A DNA stretch of 64,000 nt from the NCBI RefSeq assembly GCF_003063435.1, contig NZ_NESL01000007.1:97733-161732 (forward strand), written 5' to 3'. The DNA comes from Limnohabitans sp. 2KL-1. Lineage in GTDB: Bacteria > Pseudomonadota > Gammaproteobacteria > Burkholderiales > Burkholderiaceae_C. A model generated the notes under the pieces. The model saw only the letters and a list, made by a program, of their open reading frames with translations, made no database searches and was not told the origin of the DNA. Shown here piece by piece: positions 8,481-18,921 of the stretch. Position 1 is the stretch's first letter; each line of letters begins with the position of its first letter. The position numbers were made by a program, and so were the translations under genes.

Positions 8481-9101
8481 ATGAAGCTCTATACCGCCCA
8501 CCGCGCCCCCAGCCCTCGCCGGGTGTTGATGTTTCTGGTCGAGAAAAACATCACCGGCATCGAGATGGTCAACCTGGACCTCAACGGTGGCGAGCACCGC
8601 CAACCCGAATACCTGGCCAAGAGCCCGCTGGCCAAAGTGCCCGCGCTGGAGCTAGACGACGGCCGCGTGATCACCGAGACGCGGGCCATTTGCACCTTGC
8701 TGGAGGGCCGCTACCCCGAGCCCAACCTGATGGGTGTGGATGGCGACGAGCGAGGCTTCATCGAGATGGCCGACCGGCAGGTGGAGCTGTATTTGCTGGG
8801 CGGTATTGCCAACGCGATTCGCCACAGCCATCCGGGCTTGGCGGCTTTGGAGAAGCCGCAGTTTCCCGAGTTCGGCCGTTCACAGGCCGAGAAGGTGCGC
8901 GAGGTGGCGCGGGGTTTTGACCAGCGCCTGCAAGGCCAGCCCTGGATCGCGGGCGAGCGCTTCACCATCGCCGACATCACGGCGTTTTGTGCGCTGGAGT
9001 TTGCGCGGGGCCTGATGAAGTTTGTGCCCGGTGATGAGGGCATGAGTGCCCTGCAGGCCTGGCGCGGCCGCATGAACGATCGGCCGAGCGCCCGTGCCTG
9101 A
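8481..9101 (+). CDS. glutathione S-transferase family protein
   Basis: 206 residues. The N-terminal thioredoxin-like domain (MKLYTAHRAPSPRRV) has the cis-Pro block 'KSPLAKVPALELDDG' and the glutathione-binding 'ITETRAIC'. The helical C-terminal domain has 'WIAGERFTIADITAF', the N-capping/hydrophobic staple motif of GSTs. A likely cytoplasmic conjugating or thiol-transfer enzyme of unknown substrate. The ribosome site GAGGAG (8464-8469) supports the start. It lies just past the previous terminator and is convergent with gdhA. Confidence 0.9.
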   Translation: MKLYTAHRAPSPRRVLMFLVEKNITGIEMVNLDLNGGEHRQPEYLAKSPLAKVPALELDDGRVITETRAICTLLEGRYPEPNLMGVDGDERGFIEMADRQVELYLLGGIANAIRHSHPGLAALEKPQFPEFGRSQAEKVREVARGFDQRLQGQPWIAGERFTIADITAFCALEFARGLMKFVPGDEGMSALQAWRGRMNDRPSARA

Positions 9102-9177
9102 AAGGTCGGGCTGACGCCCTTGACCCGTGCGGGGGCCAGCGTGGCAAAGCGCCCCGCCGAAGTTTTCACGCTGAGTT

Positions 9178-12328
<3,151 letters not shown>

Positions 12329-12357
12329 GGTTTGTCTCCAGAAAGTGGAAGGTTTTT

Positions 12358-12426
12358 GTAGGTCGGTGGCTTTAGCCCCGACGTGTGGATGGCGAAGGCA
12401 TGTCGGGGCTAAAGCCACCGACCTAC
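12358..12426. repeat. REP-like palindromic element, copy 1
   Basis: Perfect 25-bp inverted repeat: left arm 12358-12382, right arm 12402-12426, 19-base loop. The core GGTCGGTGGCTTTAGCCCCG recurs at 17009-17077 with small changes. Both copies are strictly intergenic, suggesting a dispersed genome-wide element (REP/BIME type) rather than a gene-specific terminator. Confidence 0.85.
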
Positions 12427-12492
12427 CTGATGGACAGCAGCGCCGCGTCAGGTGGTCTAAGGTCTGAAGTCTAGCTTGTGAAGATGTCCGTG

Positions 12493-12519
12493 GCACCCTC
12501 TTGAAAAGAGGGTGCTTTT
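12493..12519. terminator. strong hairpin, possible terminator
   Basis: Perfect 10-bp stem gcaccctctt (12493-12502) / aagagggtgc (12506-12515) with a gaa loop, lying 16 bases after the stop of the minus-strand SDR gene. The T run (TTTT) follows on the plus strand only, so its use by the minus-strand operon is uncertain. Confidence 0.5.
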
Positions 12520-12530
12520 GAAAACAGCGC

Positions 12531-13355
12531 TCAGATCACATAACCGCCGTTGGGGCTGATGACCTGACCCACCAGGTAATGGTCTTGCGCCGCCAAAAAC
12601 ACGGCCACATTGGCGTATTCCTCGGGACGCCCCAAACGCCCACTGGGCACCATTTGGTAGAGGCTGTTTTTTTGGGTTTCGGTCGCTGTGTCCAGGTAGG
12701 ACTCGAACGGTGGCGTGAGCACGCCGCCGCAGGCGATGGCGTTGACATAGATGTTGGCCCCGGCCACATCCAGCGCCGTGGTTTGGGTCAGGCTGATCAC
12801 CCCAGCCTTGGTGGCCGAATAGCCCGGGCTGTGCGTGCTGCCTGCACCCAGCCCGGCAATTGACGCGATGTTGATGATGCGGCCGGACTTTTGGGGCTGC
12901 ATGAAGCGCAAGGCCGCACGGGTGCAATAAAACACGCCGTGCATGTTGACGGCCCACCACTTGAGCCAGTCTTCATCGGACAAAGAGGCGATGATGCCCA
13001 GCGCTTGGCGGGGCATGGGCGTGGTCATGTAGGCGTAGTGCAGGTTGCGCCGTTCGGTCTCGGCGGGCGAGCTGGGAATGCGTGCCGCGTTGTTGACCAG
13101 CACATCCACAGTGCCAAAGCGCTGGCCTGCGAGAGCAAACATGCGGTCCACGGCCGCGCTGTCGGAGACATCACATTCCAGCGCGAGGCAGTCGGCCCCC
13201 AAGGCTTGCACTGCGGCTTGCGTGGCGTGCAGGGCGTCTAGGTTCACATCGCAGATGACCAGTGATGCGCCCTGCCTGGCCATGGCTTGCGCGATGGTGC
13301 CGCCCAGGCCCAGTCCTGCCCCGGTGACCAGCACCACTTTGCCTTGCAGTTGCAT
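12531..13355 (-). CDS. SDR-family oxidoreductase
   Basis: 274 residues of the classical short-chain dehydrogenase/reductase fold. It has the cofactor motif 'TGAGLGLGG' (residues 11-19), 'NNAA' at 88-91, Ser165 and the catalytic pair Tyr179/Lys183 in 'GYSATKAG'. An acidic residue at the end of the second strand ('VICDVN') suggests NAD(H) preference. It starts 6 bases after the Bug protein gene and is therefore in one operon with it. A role in oxidising or reducing an intermediate of the same catabolic pathway is inference. Confidence 0.9.
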   Translation of the reverse strand: MQLQGKVVLVTGAGLGLGGTIAQAMARQGASLVICDVNLDALHATQAAVQALGADCLALECDVSDSAAVDRMFALAGQRFGTVDVLVNNAARIPSSPAETERRNLHYAYMTTPMPRQALGIIASLSDEDWLKWWAVNMHGVFYCTRAALRFMQPQKSGRIINIASIAGLGAGSTHSPGYSATKAGVISLTQTTALDVAGANIYVNAIACGGVLTPPFESYLDTATETQKNSLYQMVPSGRLGRPEEYANVAVFLAAQDHYLVGQVISPNGGYVI

Positions 13356-13361
13356 GCTGTT

Positions 13362-14363
13362 TTACTCGGGCTTGTAGTTGACCGACTTGAGCATGGCGCC
13401 CACCGACTCGTAGTCTTCTTGCAGGCTTTTGGCCATTTGTTCAGGTGTGGGCGGGTTTTGGGTGTTCACGTTCAGGCCCACGGCCAACAGGCGGTCGCGC
13501 ACGGCCGGTGTGGCCAGTGCCTTGAGGGCTTCTTCGCGGATGCGTTTTAACGCGGCATCGGGGTGGCCGGGCACAGCCCACAAGCCCAGCCATGCGGTAC
13601 GGGTCATGTCCTTGAAGCCCAATTCGGCCATGGTGGGCACATCAGGCAAAGCATGCGAACGCTGTGGTGACGTGACGGCGAATGCGCGCAATTTCCCACC
13701 TTTGATGTTGGGCACCGAGGTGGGCAAGCCGTCAAACATGAACTGGACCGATCCGCCCATCACGTCTTGCAATGCGGGGGGTGAGCCTTTGTAGCCCACA
13801 TGGTTCATGTCCAGGCCTGCCAGCTTGTTGAGTTGCAAACCCAGCACATGCGACAGGGTGCCTGGCGTGTAGGACGCAAAGTTGATCTTGCCCGGATTGG
13901 CTTTGACGTAAGCGATCATTTCCTTGAGGTCTTTGGGCGGCAGCGAGGCGTTGCCGACCAGCACCAGGCCGCTGCCTGCCAACTCCACCAAAGGCTTGAG
14001 GTCCTTGAAGGGGTCGTATTTGGGCTTGATGGAGTAAGGCAGCTCTGTCACCAGCGCGTTGACCGACAGCAGATAGGTGTGCCCGTCCTTGGGGGCGGAC
14101 AGCATGGCGTCCATGGCGATGGCGCCGCCTGCACCAGGCTTGTTGTCCACCACCACCGGCTGGCCCATGCTCGTGGACATGGCGTTGCCCACCAGGCGGG
14201 CAATGATGTCCGCGGTGCCGCCTGCGGGCGCGCCGACCACGATCTTGATGGGGCGGTCGGACAGGGGGTCGGCCTGCACCCCGCAGGCCAGAGCGCCCAG
14301 GCCCAGGGTGAGTGCGAGCCAGGTACGGCGTGGCAGGGTCGAAGCGAGAAGTGGTTTGTTCAT
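13362..14363 (-). CDS. Bug-family tripartite tricarboxylate SBP
   Basis: 333 residues. A signal peptide with twin-arginine-like 'RRTWLALTLGLGALA' is followed by the mature domain 'PIKIVVGAPAGGTADIIAR'. 'VVVDNKPGAGGAIA' and 'PTMAELGF' are the usual Bug family blocks. Binds a small carboxylate in the periplasm. No TctA/TctB membrane subunits are nearby. A GGAGA site supports the ATG at 14363. It lies between the BKACE and SDR genes with gaps of 28 and 6 bp, so it is cotranscribed and probably brings in the pathway substrate. Confidence 0.92.
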   Translation of the reverse strand: MNKPLLASTLPRRTWLALTLGLGALACGVQADPLSDRPIKIVVGAPAGGTADIIARLVGNAMSTSMGQPVVVDNKPGAGGAIAMDAMLSAPKDGHTYLLSVNALVTELPYSIKPKYDPFKDLKPLVELAGSGLVLVGNASLPPKDLKEMIAYVKANPGKINFASYTPGTLSHVLGLQLNKLAGLDMNHVGYKGSPPALQDVMGGSVQFMFDGLPTSVPNIKGGKLRAFAVTSPQRSHALPDVPTMAELGFKDMTRTAWLGLWAVPGHPDAALKRIREEALKALATPAVRDRLLAVGLNVNTQNPPTPEQMAKSLQEDYESVGAMLKSVNYKPE

Positions 14364-14391
14364 GAATGTCTCCTTGTCGAAATCGGTCAAC

Positions 14392-15453
14392 TCAGACTGT
14401 ACGGGCATGGCGCAGCGGTGTGCCGCGTTCGCCGGGCAAGCGGTTGGGGGCATAGCCCAAGCGCGCCAGGGTTTCGTCGGTGTCTTTGTAAAACTGGCCG
14501 ATCTGGTAAATCTCGCGGGCTTCATCGCCGTTGGCAATGTCGCGGTTCAGCAGTCGCGCCTGCCTGACCATGTGCTCAACCTGTTGCACCGAAGTCATGC
14601 GTTCGCGGAGGGGGCCATTGAGGGTGTCTTCGATGCCGCAGCGCACATGCAAACCCAAGGCAATCGCCATGGCGGTCATGGGGTAGACATGGCGGTTCAG
14701 GGTTTCAAGGGTCAGCACAGCACCATCGGGCACACGGCGCACAAATTCCAGCATGTCGGCCGGGTTCAGTCCAGCCAAGCTGCCACCGATGGCGACGTAA
14801 TTCAAAATCAGCGGGCCGCAGTAGTGCCCACGGCGGATCAGCCGCTCGACCGATTCGAGCTGGTGGACATGGCCCAGCATGAAGTGCGGCTGAATGCCCG
14901 CAGCCACCAGGCGGCGAATGTGTTCGCGGTGCCAGCTGGGGTTGGACGGCACGACCATGTCTTCATAAGCCGCCTGCAGTTGCGGGTTCTCGAAAGAGGT
15001 GCCGGTGAAGTCGCCGTCCATCATCAGGTCCATGATGTTCATCTGGCTGGTGTTCACGGCCACCGTGACCTGGTCCGGCTTGGGGTCCAGATCGGCCAGC
15101 ATGTGCCGGGTGTCGTCTGACAGCCATTTGGCGGCCTGGCCGTCGTCTTCGGGGGCAAAAGAAATCGAGCCACCGACCTGCAGCACCATTTTGGGCACCG
15201 CCTCGCGCAGGCGGGCCAGCATCTCGTTGAACATCGACAGGCGCTTGCTGCCCTTGCCATCGGCCTCGCGCACATGCACATGCAGCACGGTGGCACCCGC
15301 GTTGTAGCAATCGACCGCTTTCTGGATTTGGTCATCCATCGTGACCGCGATGTCATCGCTGTCGCCGGGCACCCATTGGGGGCCATAAGGCGCGACCTGG
15401 ATCACGAGTTTTTGCTGGTTTTCGGGCAAGAGGGAATCGTCAAGAAAATGCAT
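14392..15453 (-). CDS. beta-keto acid cleavage enzyme (BKACE, DUF849)
   Basis: 353 residues. The TIM-barrel family transfers an acetyl unit between a beta-keto acid and acetyl-CoA; Kce of lysine fermentation is the prototype. The zinc motif 'TVLHVHVRE' and the 'QVGGSISF' and 'LETLNRHVYP' blocks are visible. Substrate differs among BKACE members and cannot be read here. It follows the CMD-like gene by 23 bp in the same operon. The product is longer than Kce itself. Confidence 0.88.
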   Translation of the reverse strand: MHFLDDSLLPENQQKLVIQVAPYGPQWVPGDSDDIAVTMDDQIQKAVDCYNAGATVLHVHVREADGKGSKRLSMFNEMLARLREAVPKMVLQVGGSISFAPEDDGQAAKWLSDDTRHMLADLDPKPDQVTVAVNTSQMNIMDLMMDGDFTGTSFENPQLQAAYEDMVVPSNPSWHREHIRRLVAAGIQPHFMLGHVHQLESVERLIRRGHYCGPLILNYVAIGGSLAGLNPADMLEFVRRVPDGAVLTLETLNRHVYPMTAMAIALGLHVRCGIEDTLNGPLRERMTSVQQVEHMVRQARLLNRDIANGDEAREIYQIGQFYKDTDETLARLGYAPNRLPGERGTPLRHARTV

Positions 15454-15476
15454 GGGTGGGTGACCTTTTTAAAGAT

Positions 15477-15866
15477 TCAGGTGGGGTTTGTGGTTTGACG
15501 GGCTGCGACTTCTTCAAGCAGGATGGGCGCTCCCATGCTCATGGTGTGAACGCCCAGCACCGAGGTCAACTGCAGTACGGCTGCGATTTCTTCCTTTGTC
15601 ACGCCCAGCTCCAGGGCTTTTCGGATGTGTGTCCGCACGCCGGGGGCGTACATGTGAGTGCAGGATGCGTCTACGGCAATCGCAATCAACTCGAAAGTCT
15701 TGGGGTCGAGCATATGTTTGCCATGCAGCCCCATGTTCAAAAACTTTTCCATCCAGACCTTGTCGACCTCGGCGATCGGGTCCCAGTTGGGGTTCCAGTA
15801 GCCGTTGGCATGCAGAGCGTCGCTGATGGGTGTCGGAGATGAATCGGTAGAGTGGGGCGTGGACAT
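15477..15866 (-). CDS. carboxymuconolactone decarboxylase family protein
   Basis: 129 residues, single AhpD/CMD-type helical domain with 'FELIAIAVDASCTHMYAPGV' and 'GVTKEEIAAVLQL'. Only one cysteine is present in the usual CxxC/H region (Cys followed by Thr-His), so a peroxidase-type CxxC is absent. First gene of the minus-strand operon, reading away from the AraC regulator across the palindrome at 15926-15953. Probably a decarboxylase/isomerase-like or redox helper in the pathway; function not determined. Confidence 0.82.
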   Translation of the reverse strand: MSTPHSTDSSPTPISDALHANGYWNPNWDPIAEVDKVWMEKFLNMGLHGKHMLDPKTFELIAIAVDASCTHMYAPGVRTHIRKALELGVTKEEIAAVLQLTSVLGVHTMSMGAPILLEEVAARQTTNPT

Positions 15867-15921
15867 GGGTGTGTGGCGTTTTGAAACTGCAGCCAGTATT
15901 CAAAAAACGGGGACAAGCCAA

Positions 15922-15953
15922 TTGACAAAATGGGACATTAACTTACCATTTTG
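15922..15953. promoter_or_regulatory. palindromic operator in divergent promoter region
   Basis: CAAAATGG (15926-15933) and CCATTTTG (15946-15953) form a perfect 8-bp inverted repeat with a 12-base centre. The hexamer TGGGAC also occurs twice in direct orientation about two helical turns apart (15931-15936, 15952-15957). A TTGACA (15922-15927) overlaps the left arm. It sits between the catabolic operon and the AraC gene and is a natural binding site for that regulator. Confidence 0.6.
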
Positions 15954-15973
15954 GGACTTTACGGGAATCCCCT

Positions 15974-16954
15974 ATGTCCACCCTGATCCGCAGTGCCAGC
16001 TTGACCAATTTCACAGAAATTGCGCAGCAATGCGGCCTGGAGCCGCTGACGCTGGTGCGCGCCGTGGGTTTGCCTGCCAAATGCCTGAGCGATCCGGACT
16101 TGAAGATCGACACCAACGCGGTGGTGCGGCTGCTGGAGATGGCAGCCCGCGAAGCGGCAGAGCCCGCATTCGGCCTGCGCATGGGCGAGTCGCGCAGGTT
16201 GTCCAATCTGGGGCCTTTGGGCTTGCTGCTGCGCGACGAGCCCACTTTGCGCCATGCGCTCGATGCCATCGTTCGCCACATCCGTGTGCACAACGAAGCC
16301 CTGGTGATTCGGATCGAAGAAGCGGACACGCTGGTCCTGATTCGCGAGGAGTTCGCGATGGACCTTTCCGAATCACGGCGGCAGGCGGCGGAGTTGGCCA
16401 TGGCCGTGACCTACCGCATCTTGAGCCTGTTCATGGGTGCAGCATGGCGGCCCCGCCTGGTTTGCTTCTCTCACGCAGCGCCCGCCAATCGCGCGACACA
16501 CCACCGTGTGTTTGGCGACCAAGTGGCGTTCAACCACGAGTTCAATGGCTTGATGTGCAGCCAGTCAGACCTGGACCAGCCCAACCCCAGCGCCGACCCG
16601 GTGATGGCGCGCTATGCGCAGGAGTTGGTGGCATCCAAGGCGGTGGATGCGCCCTCTTTCACGCACCAGGTGCAACAACTGATTTTGCTTTTGCTGCCCT
16701 TGGGTCAGTGCACCGCCGACGTGGTGGCACAGCATCTCGGCTGCGATCGTCGCACCATCACGCGGCGACTCGCTGCCGAAGACAACGGCTTTCATCAGTT
16801 GGTCGATGACCACCGCCGCCGCATCGTGGGGCAGTACCTGCAAGACAAATCCAGACCGCTGGCGCAGGTGTCCAGCTTGTTGGGGTTTTCGGCACCGAGC
16901 GCATTCTCACGTTGGTACCGTGACCAGTTTGATGCCCGTGCGCGCGATGCTTGA
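15974..16954 (+). CDS. AraC-family transcriptional regulator (arabinose-binding-domain type)
   Basis: 326 residues. The N-terminal ligand domain is of the PF12625 type ('AQQCGLEPLTLVRAVGLP', 'GLRMGESRRLSNLGPLGLLL'). The C-terminal double helix-turn-helix contains 'VAQHLGCDRRTITRRLA' and 'VSSLLGFSAPSAFSRWYRD'. Divergent from the CMD-BKACE-Bug-SDR operon, which it probably activates. Confidence 0.9.
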   Translation: MSTLIRSASLTNFTEIAQQCGLEPLTLVRAVGLPAKCLSDPDLKIDTNAVVRLLEMAAREAAEPAFGLRMGESRRLSNLGPLGLLLRDEPTLRHALDAIVRHIRVHNEALVIRIEEADTLVLIREEFAMDLSESRRQAAELAMAVTYRILSLFMGAAWRPRLVCFSHAAPANRATHHRVFGDQVAFNHEFNGLMCSQSDLDQPNPSADPVMARYAQELVASKAVDAPSFTHQVQQLILLLLPLGQCTADVVAQHLGCDRRTITRRLAAEDNGFHQLVDDHRRRIVGQYLQDKSRPLAQVSSLLGFSAPSAFSRWYRDQFDARARDA

Positions 16955-17008
16955 GATTGTCTCGTTGATCTGCCACGCTGAAGTCTGGAATGCTTGCACC
17001 GTGACCCC

Positions 17009-17077
17009 GGTCAGCGGCTTTAGCCCCGACATGCAGCCTGTGCCTAGACCTTCATGTTGGGGCTAAAGCCACCGACC
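17009..17077. repeat. REP-like palindromic element, copy 2
   Basis: Imperfect inverted repeat: left arm 17009-17030 (differs from copy 1 by AGC for GGT), right arm 17056-17077, 25-base loop. It lies between the convergent AraC and serine hydrolase genes and may double as a bidirectional transcription stop. Confidence 0.8.
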
Positions 17078-17081
17078 TGAT

Positions 17082-18260
17082 TTAGACCAGCGCCGCGTAC
17101 ACCAGATCGCGGAACAAGGGCCGGTAGTAATCCCGCTGGTTGGGTGCCTGGATCATCAGCATGGCATACATGTCCAGCGCCGGGTCCACAAAGAAGGTGG
17201 TGCCCGCGATGCCACCCCAGTAATACAAGCCAACCGAGCCGGGCACGGGCGACACGCCCAGCTGGGTGCGCACCGCAAACCCGAGACCAAAGCCGTGACC
17301 CGGCGGCAGCAAAGTGCCGTCGGCTGGCATGCCGCCCAGGTGGTCGGCGGTCATGTAGTCCACCGTGTGGGGGCCGAGCAGGCGCACGCCGTTCAGCTCG
17401 CCCCGGTTGCGCAGGCACTGCAAAAAGCGGGTGTAGTCCATGGCCGTGGACATGAGGCCGCCGCCGCCGCCTTCCATGGCGGGCACATCGCGGGGTTCAA
17501 GCACCTTCATCGGCACGCCACCATCGGGGTCATGCGCAAAGGGCTCGGCAATGCAGTGATGCTGCTCGGGCGGCACGGCAAAGCCGGTGTCCACCATGCC
17601 CAGTGGGCCAAAAATCTCGGCTTGCAAAAATGCACCCAGGCCCTGCCCGCTGACCACCTCAACCAAGCGCCCCAGTACATCGGTGGCGCGGCTGTAGGCC
17701 CACACGCTGCCGGGCTGAAACTGCAAAGGCAGCGCCGCCAGCGTTTGCGAAAACTCGGCATTGGTCCGCTCGCGGGAGGCGATTTTCGCTTGGCCGTACT
17801 GCTGCTGCACGGGCGATGTGCCCAAAAATTCATAGGTCAGTCCCGCCGTGTGGCGGAGCAGGTCTTGCACCGTGGCTTCTTGCTTGACCGGTTCGAGCCC
17901 GTTGGCGGTCGCTACTTGCTGCTTGGCGTATTCAGGCAACCAGCGGCTGACCGGTTCGGAGAGTAGCAACTGGCCGCGCTCGACCAGCATCATCACCGCC
18001 ACCGAAACCACCGGCTTGGTCATCGAATAGATGCGGAAAATGCTGTCGGTCTGCATGGGCGTGCCCTTGGCCGGGTCTTGCTGGCCCACGGCTTCGAACA
18101 AGGCGATCTGACCGCGCCGAGCAATCATGGCAACGGCACCGGGAAGTCGCCCACTGTCCACTTCGCGCCGCAGCACGTCCATCAGGCGCTGGGTGCGGTC
18201 AGGGCACAAGCCCACTTCAGCAGGGAGGGCATGGGCAAGAGGAGTGTGGTTGGTGGTCAT
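17082..18260 (-). CDS. serine hydrolase, class C beta-lactamase-like fold
   Basis: 392 residues. The nucleophile motif SxxK is 'SMTK' (Ser79, Lys82) and the second motif is 'YSR' (Tyr189). A Gly-rich C-terminal block with 'HGFGLGFAVRT' and 'WGGIAGTTFFVDP' takes the place of the KTG motif. No signal peptide, so cytoplasmic; these properties fit the esterase EstB/LovD-type branch rather than a true antibiotic-degrading AmpC. The ATG at 18260 has GGAG upstream. Monocistronic. Confidence 0.85.
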   Translation of the reverse strand: MTTNHTPLAHALPAEVGLCPDRTQRLMDVLRREVDSGRLPGAVAMIARRGQIALFEAVGQQDPAKGTPMQTDSIFRIYSMTKPVVSVAVMMLVERGQLLLSEPVSRWLPEYAKQQVATANGLEPVKQEATVQDLLRHTAGLTYEFLGTSPVQQQYGQAKIASRERTNAEFSQTLAALPLQFQPGSVWAYSRATDVLGRLVEVVSGQGLGAFLQAEIFGPLGMVDTGFAVPPEQHHCIAEPFAHDPDGGVPMKVLEPRDVPAMEGGGGGLMSTAMDYTRFLQCLRNRGELNGVRLLGPHTVDYMTADHLGGMPADGTLLPPGHGFGLGFAVRTQLGVSPVPGSVGLYYWGGIAGTTFFVDPALDMYAMLMIQAPNQRDYYRPLFRDLVYAALV

Positions 18261-18364
18261 TGAGGGGCTCCAGAACAAGGGTGTTTTGTACACCAGTGTT
18301 CGCTACGGGCTTATCACCCAAAGCACCCGAAAAGGTGAGCTGTGCAAACCGGGATGGGTCAAGC

Positions 18365-18396
18365 TACAATACTTGTCCAATATATTGAACAAGTAT
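18365..18396. promoter_or_regulatory. promoter -10 and operator palindrome of the yefM-yoeB operon
   Basis: TACAAT (18365-18370) fits a -10 box. Overlapping it is a 28-bp near-perfect palindrome, ATACTTGT (18369-18376) ... ACAAGTAT (18389-18396), with an inner perfect CAATATATTG (18378-18387). It ends 5 bases before the antitoxin start, the position expected for autoregulation by the antitoxin-toxin complex. Confidence 0.75.
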
Positions 18397-18401
18397 GAGC
18401 C

Positions 18402-18656
18402 ATGCGAATCATCAGTTATTCCGAAGCACGTAACGGACTGAAGTCAGTGCTGGACGGCGTAGAAGACGATGCCGACATCACCATCATCACCCGCCGCGAC
18501 GGCGGCGATGCGGTGGTGATGTCCATGGCGCACTACCAGAGCATGGCCGAAACCCTGCACCTGCTGTCCAGTCCGGCCAATGCAGCCCACTTGGCAGCAT
18601 CCATTGCCGAGCACAAAGCCGGCAAAGCCAAACGACGCGAATTGCTCGCTTCATGA
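18402..18656 (+). CDS. yefM: Phd/YefM-family antitoxin
   Basis: 84 residues. The N-terminal DNA-binding fold begins 'MRIISYSEARNGLKSVLD', with 'ITRRDGGDAVVMSMAHYQSM' as in YefM. The C-terminal helix (residues 60-84, basic) would wrap the toxin. It overlaps the toxin gene by 4 bases (ATGA), giving translational coupling. Upstream is a strong palindrome expected for autorepression. Confidence 0.93.
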   Translation: MRIISYSEARNGLKSVLDGVEDDADITIITRRDGGDAVVMSMAHYQSMAETLHLLSSPANAAHLAASIAEHKAGKAKRRELLAS

Positions 18657-18916
18657 GCCGGGGGATTGCCTTCACCTCGCATGCATGGGCGGATTACCTG
18701 TACTGGCAAGGACAGGACAAAAAGACACTCAAGCGCATCAATCTGTTGATCGATGCCGCTCGGCGCGACCCCTTTGAAGGCATTGGCAAGCCCGAGCCCC
18801 TGCTGGGCAATCTGTCTGGCTATTGGTCCAGACGCATCGATGATGTACATCGGCTGGTCTATGCCGTGGACGATGTGGAGCTGACCGTGATTGCCTGTCG
18901 GGGGCATTACCAGTAA
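18653..18916 (+). CDS. yoeB: Txe/YoeB-family mRNA interferase toxin
   Basis: 87-residue RelE-fold endoribonuclease that cleaves mRNA at the ribosome. Family features: 'AFTSHAWADYLYWQGQDKKT', 'RINLLIDAARRDPFEGIGKP', 'LSGYWSRRIDDVHRLVYAV' and the catalytic C-terminal 'ACRGHYQ' with His and Tyr in the penultimate region. All key positions look intact, so the pair is probably functional. Confidence 0.94.
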   Translation: MSRGIAFTSHAWADYLYWQGQDKKTLKRINLLIDAARRDPFEGIGKPEPLLGNLSGYWSRRIDDVHRLVYAVDDVELTVIACRGHYQ

Positions 18917-18921
18917 GCGAC

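Noticed and set aside
17082..18260. Antibiotic-resistance beta-lactamase
   Set aside because: SxxK and Tyr motifs are present, but there is no signal peptide and the KTG block is not recognisable; an esterase-type relative is more likely.
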